Assembly (NCBI RefSeq): GCF_900184795.1 | Contig: NZ_FXXN01000028.1 | Location: 590,632-654,631 of the forward strand | Length of the DNA: 64,000 nucleotides | Direction of reading: 5' to 3' | DNA from: Magnetospirillum sp. 15-1 | Lineage (GTDB): Bacteria > Pseudomonadota > Alphaproteobacteria > Rhodospirillales > Magnetospirillaceae | Shown here: positions 1 to 9,656 of the stretch, one piece after another | How the letters are laid out: every line of letters starts with the position of its first letter | How positions within the stretch are numbered: the first letter of the stretch is position 1 | Notes under the pieces: generated by a model | Told to the model about the DNA's origin: nothing | Database searches by the model: none | Seen by the model: the letters and a program-made list of their open reading frames with translations, nothing else | Made by a program: the position numbers and the translations under genes

Positions 1-239
1 ATGGCATAGGCGAGCATCGGGTCCATCTTTCCCGTCATCAACTTTATCAGGTTCTCGGAGCTGATCTTGACGGTGCAATCGCATTCGTCGCCGTCACCGT
101 CGATCAGCACCGCCCGCCCGCCCCGGGCGTCGACCAGATACTGGCCGTCGGCCGTCAGATCGAAACAGACCACCGCGTTAAGGCGTGACAGCTTCGGCAA
201 ACTCTCTTCAATCAATCGCTCAAGCTCGTCGGCAGACAT
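1..239 (-). CDS. SCP2 sterol-binding domain protein (3' part cut by window edge)
   Basis: The reading frame starts at the ATG on the minus strand at 239 and runs off the left edge. The visible 79 residues begin MSADELERLIEESLPKL and contain an FDLTADGQYLVDA strand and a DCTVKISSENLIKLMTGKMD segment. That pattern is typical of SCP2 domains, which are small lipid or acyl-CoA binding folds. A ligand-carrier role in fatty acid or branched-chain acyl metabolism is inferred from the family. A palindromic operator candidate lies 25 bp upstream at 264-285. The C-terminus is outside the window. Confidence 0.75.
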   Translation of the reverse strand, partial: MSADELERLIEESLPKLSRLNAVVCFDLTADGQYLVDARGGRAVLIDGDGDECDCTVKISSENLIKLMTGKMDPMLAYA

Positions 240-263
240 CGGCTCGCCCCTTGCGTCGCTCAA

Positions 264-285
264 TTGACGTTTACGTAAACATCAA
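264..285. promoter_or_regulatory. palindromic operator upstream of the SCP2 gene
   Basis: The sequence TTGACGTTTACGTAAACATC contains the perfect 12-bp palindrome GTTTACGTAAAC at 269-280, with near-symmetric TTGA/ATCAA flanks. It lies 25-46 bp upstream of the SCP2 start, where a promoter is expected. It resembles sites bound by MerR-family LiuR-type regulators of branched-chain acyl and fatty acid catabolism. That match is from memory of the motif and was not tested. Confidence 0.5.
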
Positions 286-764
286 CACTCAGGCATGTCA
301 ACGCCATTTCCTCGGTAATTGATGCGGCGGCCGCTGGCGCAACAGGGATAGCACGCGGCAAAGAGCGCGGTTTGCCGCCATTTCCCCACAAAACCACGGT
401 GCGAACCTCATATAATCAGGAGGCGAGCCGGCTTTTAGGAATATGCCGAAATGGTGATGATTTTTTATGTTGACGTAATCGTCATGTTTGTGCCGAATAG
501 ATATGCCGAGAGCAAGCACCATATGCAGGTCGGGAAACGGCCCCTCGGTGGAGGCAAACGATCATCCGGGGAGTCACGCGGCCGCGGCCGCGACCATGGC
601 TTTCATCATACTGATGCGCTGCACCGATGGCTGGCTTCGATCTCCGGTTCGTCAGGGTAGGCCGCTGAGCTGATTGTGGAATCCTCCATGCATCAACGTC
701 TGTCGCCGTTCCGGCCGGAGCGGCGACGCAGGGCCAAGACTTGAACAGGACTGGGGGATTAACG
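286..764. other. intergenic region without a supported gene
   Basis: Nearly 480 bp separate the SCP2 operator from the DUF1302 gene. The first 200 bp are less GC-rich than the surroundings. Short open frames exist on both strands, but none has a convincing start, ribosome site or recognisable protein. I saw no tRNA, clear terminator or clear sigma-54 promoter. The promoter of the DUF1302 operon must lie here but could not be placed. Confidence 0.4.
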
Positions 765-2645
765 ATGAGCAGTAGGTCACGTTCCGGAGGATTGGGTCTC
801 GCCGCCGTGGCGGCGATGGTTTCGGCCTCCCTGGGGGGAGCCGCCAGAGCGGAGCAGTTCGAATACGAAGGGTGGCAGGGCAACTGGAACACCACCGTGT
901 CCCTCGGCTCGACCTGGCGCGCCCAGGACCCCAATCCGAAGCTGTTCAAGGCCGCCGACGGCGCCTCGATCGGATTGGCCGGCGGCACCGGCGGCAGCAG
1001 CAGCGATGCCAACACCCTCAACTCCAAGGCCGGCGACCGTGTCTCGACCATCTTGAAGATGGTCAGCGACCTGGAGATCAAGAAGGACGACATGGGCGGC
1101 CTGGTCCGCTTCAAGGCCTGGTACGACGAGGCGCTGAGCGCCGAACGCGTCCGCTACGGCAACATGGCCGACAATTACGCCAAGGGAACTTCCCTGTCGG
1201 ACAGCGGGCTGGAAACCAGCCAGCAGTTCAAGGGCGTTCAGTTGCTGGACGCCTATGTCTACAACACCTTCGACGTGGCCAACCGGCCGCTGCAGGTCCG
1301 CCTGGGGCGCCAGTCCCTCAACTGGGGCGAAAGCCTGTTCTTCCAGGGCGTCAACCAGATCAATCCCATCGACGCCCCCGCCCTGCGGCGGCCCGGCGCC
1401 GAGGTCAAGGAGGGCATGCTGCCCATCTGGGCCATCGACGCCAACGCCAATCTGGGGGCCGGCGTCTCGGTGGAGGGCTTCTATCAGCTGGCCTGGGAAC
1501 CGACCACGGTCGAGGCCTGCGGCACCTATTGGTCTTCCCTGGATATCCAGGCGAGCGCCAATCCGGGCCAGTGCAACAAGATCGTCGTCGGCTCCACCTC
1601 GTCGGCGGCGGCCATCGCCAGCGGGACCTACGCCCCGCTGAACCCCGGCAAGAAGGCCCGGTCGCTGGGCGAGTTCGGCATGGCCGTCCGGCTTTCCGCC
1701 GACCCGATCGACACGGAATTCGGCCTTTACGGCATGAACATCCATTCCCGCACCCCGATCATCACCGGCAACAAGGGAACATGGGGCAGCACGGCGGCCG
1801 GCGTGATCAACGCGCAATCGACCAAGAATCCGCTGATGGCCCATCAGATCAGCACCAACGCCCTGCTGGCCGGCAAGGGCATCGTCTCCGCCTCCGCCTT
1901 CTGGGAATATCCCGAGGACGTCCAGGTGTTCGGTGCCAGCGCCGCCACCACCGTCCTGGGATGGTCGGTGGGGTCCGAGATCAGCGTCATCCCCAACCTG
2001 CCGGTGCAGCGCAACGCCAACGATCTCCTCAACGGCCTGCTGAACCAGACCGGACCGCTGGCGTCATTGGTGACCTCGACGCCCAGCATGGGCGACATCA
2101 GCGGTTATGACCGCTTCACCAAGACCCAGTTCCAGCTCAACGGCATCAAGACCTTCGGCGGCGTGGCCGGCAGCGCGAAATCGACCCTCGCCGCCGAAGG
2201 CGCCTTCCAGTGGGTCAATGTCCCCGACTACCGCGACGGCACCTCCGTCCGCTACGGCCGGTCATTCATCTTCGGGACCGGCTCCAGCGCCGGCAACAAC
2301 ACCTGCAGCGGCAGCAACAATCCCCAGGCCGACGGCTGCCGGAACGACGGCTACGTCACCCAGTTCTCGTGGGGTTACCGCCTGCGCGGCCAACTGGAAT
2401 ATCCGCAGATCTTCGACACCGCCGTGACCTTCACTCCCAGCATCTACTTCGCCCACGACGTCAAGGGCGTCTCGGCCGACGGACAGTTGAACGAGGGGCG
2501 CATGGCCATTGGCCTGGGAAGCCGCTTTTCGTTGTCCCAGCAGTACAATCTGGACATGAACTACGTCTATTACGGCGACAACGCCAAGTATGATCCGCTG
2601 CGGGATCACGACTTCTACTCGCTTAGCATCAGCGCCAGCTTCTGA
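765..2645 (+). CDS. DUF1302 family outer-membrane protein
   Basis: This is a 626-residue exported protein. The ATG at 765 has GGGGGA nine bases upstream and is preferred over an in-frame TTG at 741. A signal peptide spans about residues 1-30 (GLGLAAVAAMVSASLGGAAR). The mature part begins FEYEGWQGNWNTTVSLGS and contains DAYVYNTFDV and LGRQSLNWGES; it ends in an aromatic beta-strand (FYSLSISASF), as in outer-membrane barrels. DUF1302 proteins are usually found with DUF1329, YCF48-like and RND/MMPL genes, as here. A porin-like role in moving hydrophobic compounds across the outer membrane is inferred. It is the first gene of a five-gene operon. Confidence 0.85.
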   Translation: MSSRSRSGGLGLAAVAAMVSASLGGAARAEQFEYEGWQGNWNTTVSLGSTWRAQDPNPKLFKAADGASIGLAGGTGGSSSDANTLNSKAGDRVSTILKMVSDLEIKKDDMGGLVRFKAWYDEALSAERVRYGNMADNYAKGTSLSDSGLETSQQFKGVQLLDAYVYNTFDVANRPLQVRLGRQSLNWGESLFFQGVNQINPIDAPALRRPGAEVKEGMLPIWAIDANANLGAGVSVEGFYQLAWEPTTVEACGTYWSSLDIQASANPGQCNKIVVGSTSSAAAIASGTYAPLNPGKKARSLGEFGMAVRLSADPIDTEFGLYGMNIHSRTPIITGNKGTWGSTAAGVINAQSTKNPLMAHQISTNALLAGKGIVSASAFWEYPEDVQVFGASAATTVLGWSVGSEISVIPNLPVQRNANDLLNGLLNQTGPLASLVTSTPSMGDISGYDRFTKTQFQLNGIKTFGGVAGSAKSTLAAEGAFQWVNVPDYRDGTSVRYGRSFIFGTGSSAGNNTCSGSNNPQADGCRNDGYVTQFSWGYRLRGQLEYPQIFDTAVTFTPSIYFAHDVKGVSADGQLNEGRMAIGLGSRFSLSQQYNLDMNYVYYGDNAKYDPLRDHDFYSLSISASF

Positions 2646-2660
2646 CGGGAGGCCAGTTCC

Positions 2661-4007
2661 ATGAAGATCAGCACCATTCCTCTTGCGTCCATCGCCCTGG
2701 CCCTGTCCCTGGCGTTCCCCGCCGTCGCCGGCCCGGCCCGGACCGACATCGAGCGCCTGGGCGCCGACCTGACCCCGGCCGGCGCCGAGAAAGCCGGCAG
2801 CAAGGACGGCGCCATCCCGGCCTGGGACGGCGGACTGAGCAAGGCGCCGGCCGGCTGGAGCCCCGGCCAACCCTATGCCGACCCCTTCGCCGACGAGAAG
2901 CCGCTGTTCACCATCACCGGCCAGAACGCCGAGCAGTACAAGGACAAGCTGTCGCCCGGCCTGCTGGAACTGCTCAAGAAGTATCCGACGTTCCGCATGC
3001 CGGTCTATCCCAGCCACCGCACCGTCGCCCTGCCCAAGGCGGTGACCGATCAGGCCAAGGCCCAGGCGGACAAGGTCGAGATCGAGGGATTCGGCGTCAA
3101 GAACCTGGGGACCTCGAACATTCCGTTCCCGATCCCCAAGACCGGCATCGAGGTTCTGTGGAATCATCTGGTCCGCTATACCGGCGGCGGGCTGGAGGAC
3201 GATTACTCCACCTTCCTGGTTCGCGGCAGCGGCGATTATTCCCGGTTCGGCCTGCGCCTCAAGCGCATCTATGCCGGCAACCTGGAGGGCGCCCGCGACG
3301 GCGAACTGATGCGCTACATGTCCTTCTACACCTATCCGGCCTCGCTGGAGGGCACCATCTATCTGGTCCAGGACCCGGTCAACCAGGTGGAAAGCAGCCG
3401 CGCCGCCTGGATTTACAATGCCGGCCAGCGCCGCGTCCGCCGGGCGCCCGACCTTGCCTACGACATGATCACCGACGGGTCCGAGGGCATGTACGTGGTC
3501 GATCAGGTGGACGGCTACAACGGCGCCCCCGACCGCTATGACTGGAAGCTGCTGGGCAAGAAGGAACTGTACGTCGCCTACAACAGCTACAAGATCGGCG
3601 ACAAGAGCCTCAAATACGCCGACATCATCCAGAAATCCTCCATCAACCCCGACGTGGTCCGCTACGAGCCCCACCGGGTCTGGGTGGTCGAGGGCACGCT
3701 GAAGTCGGGCGCCAAGCACTTGTACGGCAAGCGCACCTTCTACATCGACGAGGATTCGTGGAACGTCCTGCTCGAGGACGCCTACGACACCCGCGGCGGC
3801 CTGTGGCGGGTCGGCATCCACGGCCTGATCCAGTACTACGACGCCCAGGTTCCGCTGTACGGCTTCAACCTGTGGCACGACCTGACCAGCGGCGGCTATG
3901 CCCTTTACGGCATCAACAACGAGACCAGGGCGGTGCGCAAGATCGGCACCACCGGCAAGGCGAGCGACTTCGAGCCCGACGCGCTCCGCCGCGCCGGCAC
4001 CAAGTAG
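2661..4007 (+). CDS. DUF1329 (LolB-like) periplasmic protein
   Basis: This 448-residue protein has a signal peptide over residues 1-23 (MKISTIPLASIALALSLAFP). The mature N-terminus, DIERLGADLTPAGAEKAG, is the hallmark start of DUF1329 proteins. The rest is rich in aromatic beta-strands. The family is thought to adopt a LolA/LolB-like half-barrel for lipids or hydrophobic ligands, which suggests a periplasmic carrier between the RND pump and the DUF1302 barrel. That role is inference. The gene starts 15 bp after the DUF1302 stop, with GGGAGG upstream of the ATG. Confidence 0.85.
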   Translation: MKISTIPLASIALALSLAFPAVAGPARTDIERLGADLTPAGAEKAGSKDGAIPAWDGGLSKAPAGWSPGQPYADPFADEKPLFTITGQNAEQYKDKLSPGLLELLKKYPTFRMPVYPSHRTVALPKAVTDQAKAQADKVEIEGFGVKNLGTSNIPFPIPKTGIEVLWNHLVRYTGGGLEDDYSTFLVRGSGDYSRFGLRLKRIYAGNLEGARDGELMRYMSFYTYPASLEGTIYLVQDPVNQVESSRAAWIYNAGQRRVRRAPDLAYDMITDGSEGMYVVDQVDGYNGAPDRYDWKLLGKKELYVAYNSYKIGDKSLKYADIIQKSSINPDVVRYEPHRVWVVEGTLKSGAKHLYGKRTFYIDEDSWNVLLEDAYDTRGGLWRVGIHGLIQYYDAQVPLYGFNLWHDLTSGGYALYGINNETRAVRKIGTTGKASDFEPDALRRAGTK

Positions 4008-4060
4008 GGATCGGGGCCGCCTGTCGCCGGCGGCCCCTTTTCATTCCACCGACTTTGAGA

Positions 4061-5035
4061 ATGCCGTCCATGACCAGACATTCCATCGCCATCCTTCTCC
4101 TCGCCCTGGCTCCGCTGATCGGTCCCGCAGCGGCCGAACCGGTGGCGGTGGCGCATCCCGACGCCATCATCCTGCTCGATCTGGTCCGCGAGGGGGCCTC
4201 GCTGATCGCGGTGGGCGAGCGCGGCACGGTTCTGCGCTCCGACGACGATGGCGGCACCTGGAGCGCCGCCATGCCCGCCACCACGCGGACCCTTACCGCG
4301 CTGGCCTTCGGCCGGGACGGCACCGGCGTGGCGGTCGGGCATGGCGGCACGCTGCTGAGGACCGCCGACGACGGCCGCACCTGGCAGGCGGTCGAGGTTC
4401 CGGCGGCCGGCAGGGATTCCCTGCTGGGGGTCGTGGCGCTGGGCGATGGACGCTTCATCGCCCATGGCGCCTTCGGCCTGTTCCTCCTGTCCGACGATGC
4501 CGGCCGGACCTGGACGCGGCACACCATCCTGGGCGACGAGTTCGACCGCCATATCTACAAGATCGTGGCGCGGTCGCCGCGCGATCTGCTGCTGGTGGGC
4601 GAATCGGGGACGTTGGCCGTCTCGGCCGATGGCGGCGCCACCTGGCGCATGCGTACCCCGCCCTATGCCGGCTCGTTTTTCGGAGCCATCGTCGCCCGCG
4701 ACGGCGCCGCCCTGATCTTCGGCATGCGCGGCCACGTCTATCGCTCCACCGCCCCGGACGGGGAATGGAGCGCCGTGCCCGTGGACACCAATACCGCCTT
4801 CAACAATGGCCTGACCCTGGCCGACGGGCGCCTGATCCTGGCGGGAAACAACGGCGTCGCCGCGATCAGCGACGACAACGGCAAGACCTTCCGCGCCGTC
4901 AAGGCCGCGCGGGGCGCCAATCTGGCCCAGATCGCCGAAGCGCGCTCCGGCACCCTGATCGCCGGCGGCGATGCCGGCATTCTTCGTCTTGATATGCCGA
5001 CGGCAGAAAACAAGGACTCCCGACATGGGCGATAG
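4061..5035 (+). CDS. YCF48/BNR-repeat beta-propeller protein
   Basis: This 324-residue protein has an N-terminal signal peptide (ending near LAPLIGPAAA, residues 15-27). It is followed by repeated propeller blades of the form RSDDDGGTWSAA, RTADDGRTWQAV, LSDDAGRTWTRH and VSADGGATWRM. These Asp-box repeats define the YCF48/BNR superfamily, here probably periplasmic. I start at 4061; an in-frame ATG at 4070 is equally possible because neither has a strong ribosome site. The gene overlaps the RND gene by 11 bases. YCF48-like proteins recur in DUF1302/DUF1329/RND clusters, probably as assembly or binding partners. Confidence 0.8.
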   Translation: MPSMTRHSIAILLLALAPLIGPAAAEPVAVAHPDAIILLDLVREGASLIAVGERGTVLRSDDDGGTWSAAMPATTRTLTALAFGRDGTGVAVGHGGTLLRTADDGRTWQAVEVPAAGRDSLLGVVALGDGRFIAHGAFGLFLLSDDAGRTWTRHTILGDEFDRHIYKIVARSPRDLLLVGESGTLAVSADGGATWRMRTPPYAGSFFGAIVARDGAALIFGMRGHVYRSTAPDGEWSAVPVDTNTAFNNGLTLADGRLILAGNNGVAAISDDNGKTFRAVKAARGANLAQIAEARSGTLIAGGDAGILRLDMPTAENKDSRHGR

Positions 5036-7415
5036 AGTGATGGCAAGCCCGGTGTTCGAGGAGAAGGGGCTGGAGGCGCGGAACTTTTCGGTCGGCTGGG
5101 TCGGTCGGCTTTCCTACCAGATCTTCCACTGGCGCAGGACCCTGCTGGCCCTGGGCATCCTCATCACGCTGGGCCTGGGCTATTCCGCCACCCATCTGTG
5201 GGTCGACGCCAGCTTCGAGAAGATGATCCCCCTGCACCACGAGTACATGAAGACGCTGCTGCGCTACCGCGACACCTTCGGCGGCGCCAACAAGATCATC
5301 GTCGCGGTCAAGGCCAGACAGGGAGACATCTACGACAAGGCGTTCATGGACACCCTGCGCGCCGTCACCGAGGAAATCTTCTTCATCAAGGGGGTCGAGC
5401 GCTCGTCGGTCCTGTCCCTGTTCAGCCCCAACGTCCGCTACACCGAGGTGGTCGAGGACGGCTTCCGGGGCGGCACCATCGTCGATTCGGACTTCAGCGG
5501 CAGCCCCGAGCAACTCCGCAAGATCCGGGAGAACACCCTGAAATCCGACTGGGTCGGGCGCATCGTCGCCACCGACCAGACGGCGGCCCTGGTGGTGGCC
5601 AATCTGCTGGACGGCCAGGTGGACCTGCAGCGGGTGGCGCATCAGCTCGAAGACATCCGCACCCGCTACCAGACCGATGCCATCACCTTGCACGAAATCG
5701 GCTTCGCCAAGGCGGTGGGCGATTTCGCCGAGGGTGCCGCCGGCGTCGTCACCTTCTTCGCCGTGGCCTTCGTGATCACCGCCCTGCTGCTGTACTGGTA
5801 TTGCCGTTCGGCCATGCTGTCCGCCTGCGCCCTGGTCTGCGCCCTGGTGCCGGTGGTCTGGCTGCTGGGGCTGCTGCCGATCCTGGGAATGGGCATCGAT
5901 CCCATGTCGATCCTGGTCCCCTTCCTGATCTTTTCCATCGGCGTCTCGCACGCCGTGCAGATGACCAATGCCTGGAAGCTGGAAAGCCTCCACGGCGCCG
6001 ACGGCGTGACCGCGTCGCGCAACAGCTTCCAGAAGCTGTTCATTCCGGGCGCCATGGCCCTGCTGGCCAACGCCCTGGGCTTTCTGGTCATCACCATGGT
6101 CGATATCGACGTCGTGCGCGAGCTGGCCATCACCGCCACCCTCGGCGTCTCCATCATGATCCTGACCAACAAGCTGCTGCTGCCGGTCCTGCTGTCCTTC
6201 ATGAAGCTGTCGCCGGCCGACGCCCAGCGGCTGAACGGCATGGAAACCGCCGGCGACCGGCTGTGGGAGCGCGTCGCCCCCCTGGCCTCCCGCCGGAACG
6301 GCCGCTGGGCGTTGCTCCTGGCCCTGGCGCTGCTGGGGCTCGGATTGTGGGAGGCGCGGGACCTCAAGATCGGCGATCTCGGCAAGGGCATTCCCGAACT
6401 GAGGGCGGACTCCCGCTACAATCGGGACATCGAGATGATCACCAGCCATTTCGCCATCGGCGTCGACCACCTGCAGGTGGTCGCCGAGGCCAGCGGCGAC
6501 GAATCCCCCTGCGTCGACCGCGAGGTGATGGACAAGCTGGAGGACTTCGAATTCATCATGCGCCAGACCGACGGCGTCGCCTCGGTGCGCGGCCTGGTGG
6601 GCTTCGTCAAGACCGTGACCCAGGGCTTCGCCGAAACCAGCGTGAAATGGCGCGTCCTGCCCGAGGAGAAGATGCAGATCGCCCAGGGGGTGGGCTATGC
6701 CCGGCGCATGGGCAACGAGCTGATGAACGCCAACTGCACGGCCATGCCCCTGACCATCTATCCCCGCGACCATCAGGCCGGCACCATCACCCACATCATC
6801 GAGCGCATCCGCGCCTTCAAGGCGGAGAACGACTCGGACAAGGTCCGCTTCCGTCTGGCCGCCGGCAACGTGGGCGTCATGGCGGCGACCAACGAAGCGG
6901 TGGCCGCCGCCGACAAATGGGTGAACCTGACCCTGTTCCTGTCGGTGAGCCTGCTGTGCCTCGTCACCTTCCGCTCGTGGCGGGTCACCCTGTGCATCGT
7001 CATCCCGCTGGGCATCGTCACCGTGCTGTGCAACGCATTGATGGCCGCGCTGGGCATCGGGCTCAAGGTCAACACCCTGCCGGTGGTGGCATTGGGAGTG
7101 GGCGTCGGGGTGGATTACGGCATCTATCTGTTCGAGCGCATGAAGCATGAAATGCGCGAGCGCAACCACTGCCTGGAGGAGGCTTTCGCCACCGCCCTGA
7201 AGCAGCGGGGAACCGCCTCGGTCTTCACCGCCGTCACCATGACCATCTCGGTCGCCACCTGGGCCTTCTCGGCGCTGAAGTTCCAGGCCGACATGGGCAT
7301 CCTGCTGGCCTTCATGTTCCTGGTGAACATGCTGGGCGCCATCTTCCTGCTGCCGGCCTTCGCCGCCTTCCTGGTCGGCGACGGCAAGGGCCCGTCCCAT
7401 GCGCATCGGCAATAG
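5025..7415 (+). CDS. RND/MMPL-family transporter
   Basis: This inner-membrane protein of 796 residues has the duplicated RND layout. One transmembrane helix (about residues 38-55) and a periplasmic loop lead to a five-helix block (about 230-400). A second helix, loop and five-helix block follow, ending at [31 protein letters not shown] matches the conserved TM4-type segment with an intramembrane aspartate that relays protons in RND proteins. The family moves lipids, hopanoids or hydrophobic small molecules. The ATG at 5025 has AAGGA upstream and overlaps the YCF48 gene. Its neighbours suggest a trans-envelope hydrophobic-substrate system; the substrate is unknown. Confidence 0.85.
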   Translation: MGDRVMASPVFEEKGLEARNFSVGWVGRLSYQIFHWRRTLLALGILITLGLGYSATHLWVDASFEKMIPLHHEYMKTLLRYRDTFGGANKIIVAVKARQGDIYDKAFMDTLRAVTEEIFFIKGVERSSVLSLFSPNVRYTEVVEDGFRGGTIVDSDFSGSPEQLRKIRENTLKSDWVGRIVATDQTAALVVANLLDGQVDLQRVAHQLEDIRTRYQTDAITLHEIGFAKAVGDFAEGAAGVVTFFAVAFVITALLLYWYCRSAMLSACALVCALVPVVWLLGLLPILGMGIDPMSILVPFLIFSIGVSHAVQMTNAWKLESLHGADGVTASRNSFQKLFIPGAMALLANALGFLVITMVDIDVVRELAITATLGVSIMILTNKLLLPVLLSFMKLSPADAQRLNGMETAGDRLWERVAPLASRRNGRWALLLALALLGLGLWEARDLKIGDLGKGIPELRADSRYNRDIEMITSHFAIGVDHLQVVAEASGDESPCVDREVMDKLEDFEFIMRQTDGVASVRGLVGFVKTVTQGFAETSVKWRVLPEEKMQIAQGVGYARRMGNELMNANCTAMPLTIYPRDHQAGTITHIIERIRAFKAENDSDKVRFRLAAGNVGVMAATNEAVAAADKWVNLTLFLSVSLLCLVTFRSWRVTLCIVIPLGIVTVLCNALMAALGIGLKVNTLPVVALGVGVGVDYGIYLFERMKHEMRERNHCLEEAFATALKQRGTASVFTAVTMTISVATWAFSALKFQADMGILLAFMFLVNMLGAIFLLPAFAAFLVGDGKGPSHAHRQ

Positions 7416-9327
7416 GATCGCCGCCGGCTTCACCGTCGTGGTGGTCCTGGCGGCCATCATCGGCGGCGTGGGCTGGTTCAGCCTTCACTCGGTCGGCACC
7501 GCCGCCGCCGCCGCCCGTCAGGCGCAGTCCCTGGCCACCCTGATCGACGGTATCCGCGCCGACGTCCTGCGCTACCGCCACGAGCCCGAGGACGGGCTGG
7601 CCGCCGAGGTGACGGCGCGCCTTGACGGCGTCGCCCCGCTTCTCGCCCAGGTCATCGCCGCCTCCCGCTGGGACGGGAGCGACGCCGAGGGCGCCAGGGC
7701 CGCCGTCGATGAGTTCGGCGCCGCCTTCGCCGCCCTGGTGGAGGCCAGCCGGCGCAACGCCGCCTCGCTGGAAAGCATGGAGCGGCGCAGCGACGAGATC
7801 ACCCGGTTCACCGAGGATTTTCCCGATTCCGCACCCGAGGACGCGCGGGAGCAGGTGTTCTCCATGCGTCTGGCCCAGGCTTCCATGCACAGCATCGAGC
7901 AGGGATTGCGGGGTGGACGCATCGAGACGGCGACCGCCGAAATGATGGCGGCGCTGCGCCCGCTGTTCACCGCCACCATCAAATTGAAGCAGATGACCTC
8001 GGGTCCGCTGGCCGAACAGGTCGCCAAGGTGGCCGACACCGTTCACCAATACCGCACCGAATTCGAAAGCGTGCGCGAGGTCGCCGACCACCGGCGCACC
8101 GCCGACGAGCGGATCGCCCAGGCGGTCAACCGGCTGGAGGAACTCCTGCGCGGCGATGCCGAACGGGTCAAATCCTCCATGGAGCGGGTTCAGCGCACCT
8201 CGACCTGGCTGCTGCTGGCCGGGGTGCTTCTGGGGCTGTCGGCGGGAACCGGCATCGCCATCGTCCTGACCAAGGGCATCGTGCGGCCGGTCCGCACCCT
8301 GACCCACCTCATGGAGGACCTCGCCACCGGCAATCTGGCGGTCCAAGTCGCCGGCACCGACCGGGTGGACGAGATCGGCGCCATGGCCCGCGCCGTCAAG
8401 GTCTTCAAGCAGAACGCCGAGGAGGTCCGCAGTCTCCAGGCCGATAAGGCGGCGCAGGAAATCCGCGCCCGGCAGGAACAGCGCGAGGTCCGTCTCCGCC
8501 TCGCCGAAACCATGCGCGAGACCCTGGGCTCGCTGGTGCACGGCGTGACGGAAGCCTCGTCCCGGCTGGAGCATTCCGCCCAATCCCTGTCCGCCAGCTC
8601 GGTCCAGACCTCGCGCCAGGCCCAATGGGTGGCGGAGGCGGCCCATCAGGCCCTGACCAGCCTGGAGAAGGTGCTGTCCTCGGCCGAGGAATTGTCGAGG
8701 TCAGCCACCGAGATCGGCGGCAGCACCGCCGAATCCTCGGAAATCGCCCGCGAGGCGGTGGCCGGAATGACCCGCACCGATCAGACCCTGGGCGAGCTGT
8801 CGCAGTCGGCGGAAAGCATCACGGCGGTCATCAGCCTGATTCAGACCATCGCGGCCCAGACCAACCTGCTGGCGCTCAACGCCACCATCGAGGCCGCCAG
8901 GGCCGGCGAGGCGGGCAAGGGCTTCGCCGTGGTCGCGGGCGAGGTCAAGGCGCTGGCGACCCAGACCTCCTCGGCCACCGTGGAGATCAGCCGGCAGATC
9001 GAAGCCATCCAGACCGAAACCGGCGATACCATCGCGGCGATTCGCGGCGCGGGAAAGATCATCTCGCGCATGGATCACATCTCGGCCCTCGTCACCGCCA
9101 CGGCGGAAACCCAGACCTCCGCCACCCGCGACATCGTCGACACCCTGAGCCGGGCGGCCACCGATACCCGCGATGTCTCGCTCAACATCAAAGGGGTGAC
9201 CCAGGTCGCCGAGTCCACCGGCATCGAGGCGGCTCACGTGCTGGACGCGGCCCGGAGCCTCGCTCACGACGCCCAGATGCTGCGCCGCGAGGTGGAAGCC
9301 TTCATCGCCGGCGTATGCCGGGAATAG
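7399..9327 (+). CDS. methyl-accepting chemotaxis protein
   Basis: This 642-residue receptor has a transmembrane helix at residues 8-30 and a helical periplasmic domain at about 31-265. A second helix at about 268-290 leads into HAMP and the cytoplasmic signalling domain. The hairpin tip [20 protein letters not shown] is the universal CheA/CheW-binding motif. The helical sensor domain looks like a 4HB- or HBM-type bundle, but its ligand is unknown. The gene overlaps the end of the RND gene by 17 bases, so it is almost certainly co-transcribed and translationally coupled with the transport operon. That suggests taxis toward or away from the transported compound. Confidence 0.9.
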   Translation: MRIGNRIAAGFTVVVVLAAIIGGVGWFSLHSVGTAAAAARQAQSLATLIDGIRADVLRYRHEPEDGLAAEVTARLDGVAPLLAQVIAASRWDGSDAEGARAAVDEFGAAFAALVEASRRNAASLESMERRSDEITRFTEDFPDSAPEDAREQVFSMRLAQASMHSIEQGLRGGRIETATAEMMAALRPLFTATIKLKQMTSGPLAEQVAKVADTVHQYRTEFESVREVADHRRTADERIAQAVNRLEELLRGDAERVKSSMERVQRTSTWLLLAGVLLGLSAGTGIAIVLTKGIVRPVRTLTHLMEDLATGNLAVQVAGTDRVDEIGAMARAVKVFKQNAEEVRSLQADKAAQEIRARQEQREVRLRLAETMRETLGSLVHGVTEASSRLEHSAQSLSASSVQTSRQAQWVAEAAHQALTSLEKVLSSAEELSRSATEIGGSTAESSEIAREAVAGMTRTDQTLGELSQSAESITAVISLIQTIAAQTNLLALNATIEAARAGEAGKGFAVVAGEVKALATQTSSATVEISRQIEAIQTETGDTIAAIRGAGKIISRMDHISALVTATAETQTSATRDIVDTLSRAATDTRDVSLNIKGVTQVAESTGIEAAHVLDAARSLAHDAQMLRREVEAFIAGVCRE

Positions 9328-9343
9328 GCTGCGGCCGAAGTGT

Positions 9344-9586
9344 CTAGTGCTGCCCCGCCATGGGGCAGCCGCCGCAGCCCATGGGCGTGCCGCAGGAGGG
9401 CGGCGGGACGGCCGCCGCGCGGCCCTTGCCCACGTTGGGAGCCATGATGGCCTTGCCCACTTCCTTGTCGCCGCATTCGGGACAGGTCAGCGCGCCGGCG
9501 TCCTTCTTGGCATCGTAATCGCCGCTGTTGTCGAACCACTCCTCGAAGTGATGATCGTGGGAACAGCGCAGGGTGTAGAGGATCAT
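9344..9586 (-). CDS. DUF1178 zinc-ribbon protein
   Basis: This is a small 80-residue protein beginning MILYTLRCSHDHHFEEWF. A CPECGD cysteine pair and an AIMAPNVGKG segment are characteristic of DUF1178. Cys8 with the CPEC pair probably binds zinc. A further CGTPMGCGGCPM cysteine cluster closes the protein. Function is unknown; FmdB-like regulatory proteins are similar. It is transcribed convergently toward the chemoreceptor gene. Confidence 0.8.
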   Translation of the reverse strand: MILYTLRCSHDHHFEEWFDNSGDYDAKKDAGALTCPECGDKEVGKAIMAPNVGKGRAAAVPPPSCGTPMGCGGCPMAGQH

Positions 9587-9603
9587 GTCGGGCTCTCATG
9601 CAA

Positions 9604-9636
9604 GGAAACCGCCCCCGTTATAAGGGAGCGGTTTCC
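9604..9636. terminator. hairpin downstream of the DUF2076 gene
   Basis: GGAAACCGC and GCGGTTTCC form nine-base arms around a short loop. The hairpin sits between the DUF2076 stop (9657) and the DUF1178 start (9586), both on the minus strand. It fits a terminator or an intercistronic stem; no long T run follows. Confidence 0.5.
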
Positions 9637-9656
9637 GCCGTTGCAATGTTGTTGGC

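Noticed and set aside
298-522. Minus-strand 74-codon frame in the gap before the DUF1302 gene
   Set aside because: No ribosome site, no family resemblance and unusual composition.
1525-1535. CCTATTGG match in the DUF1302 gene (a similar one lies near 19830)
   Set aside because: Only eight bases match, inside coding sequence with no promoter context.
2262-3878. 538-codon minus-strand frame opposite the DUF1302 and DUF1329 genes
   Set aside because: Shadow of two clear plus-strand genes, with no recognisable protein or ribosome site.
4899-7460. Very long open frame (853 codons) on the minus strand opposite the RND gene
   Set aside because: It is the antisense of a well supported RND transporter, its sequence is low-complexity His/Gly/Gln-rich, and such frames are expected in GC-rich DNA.
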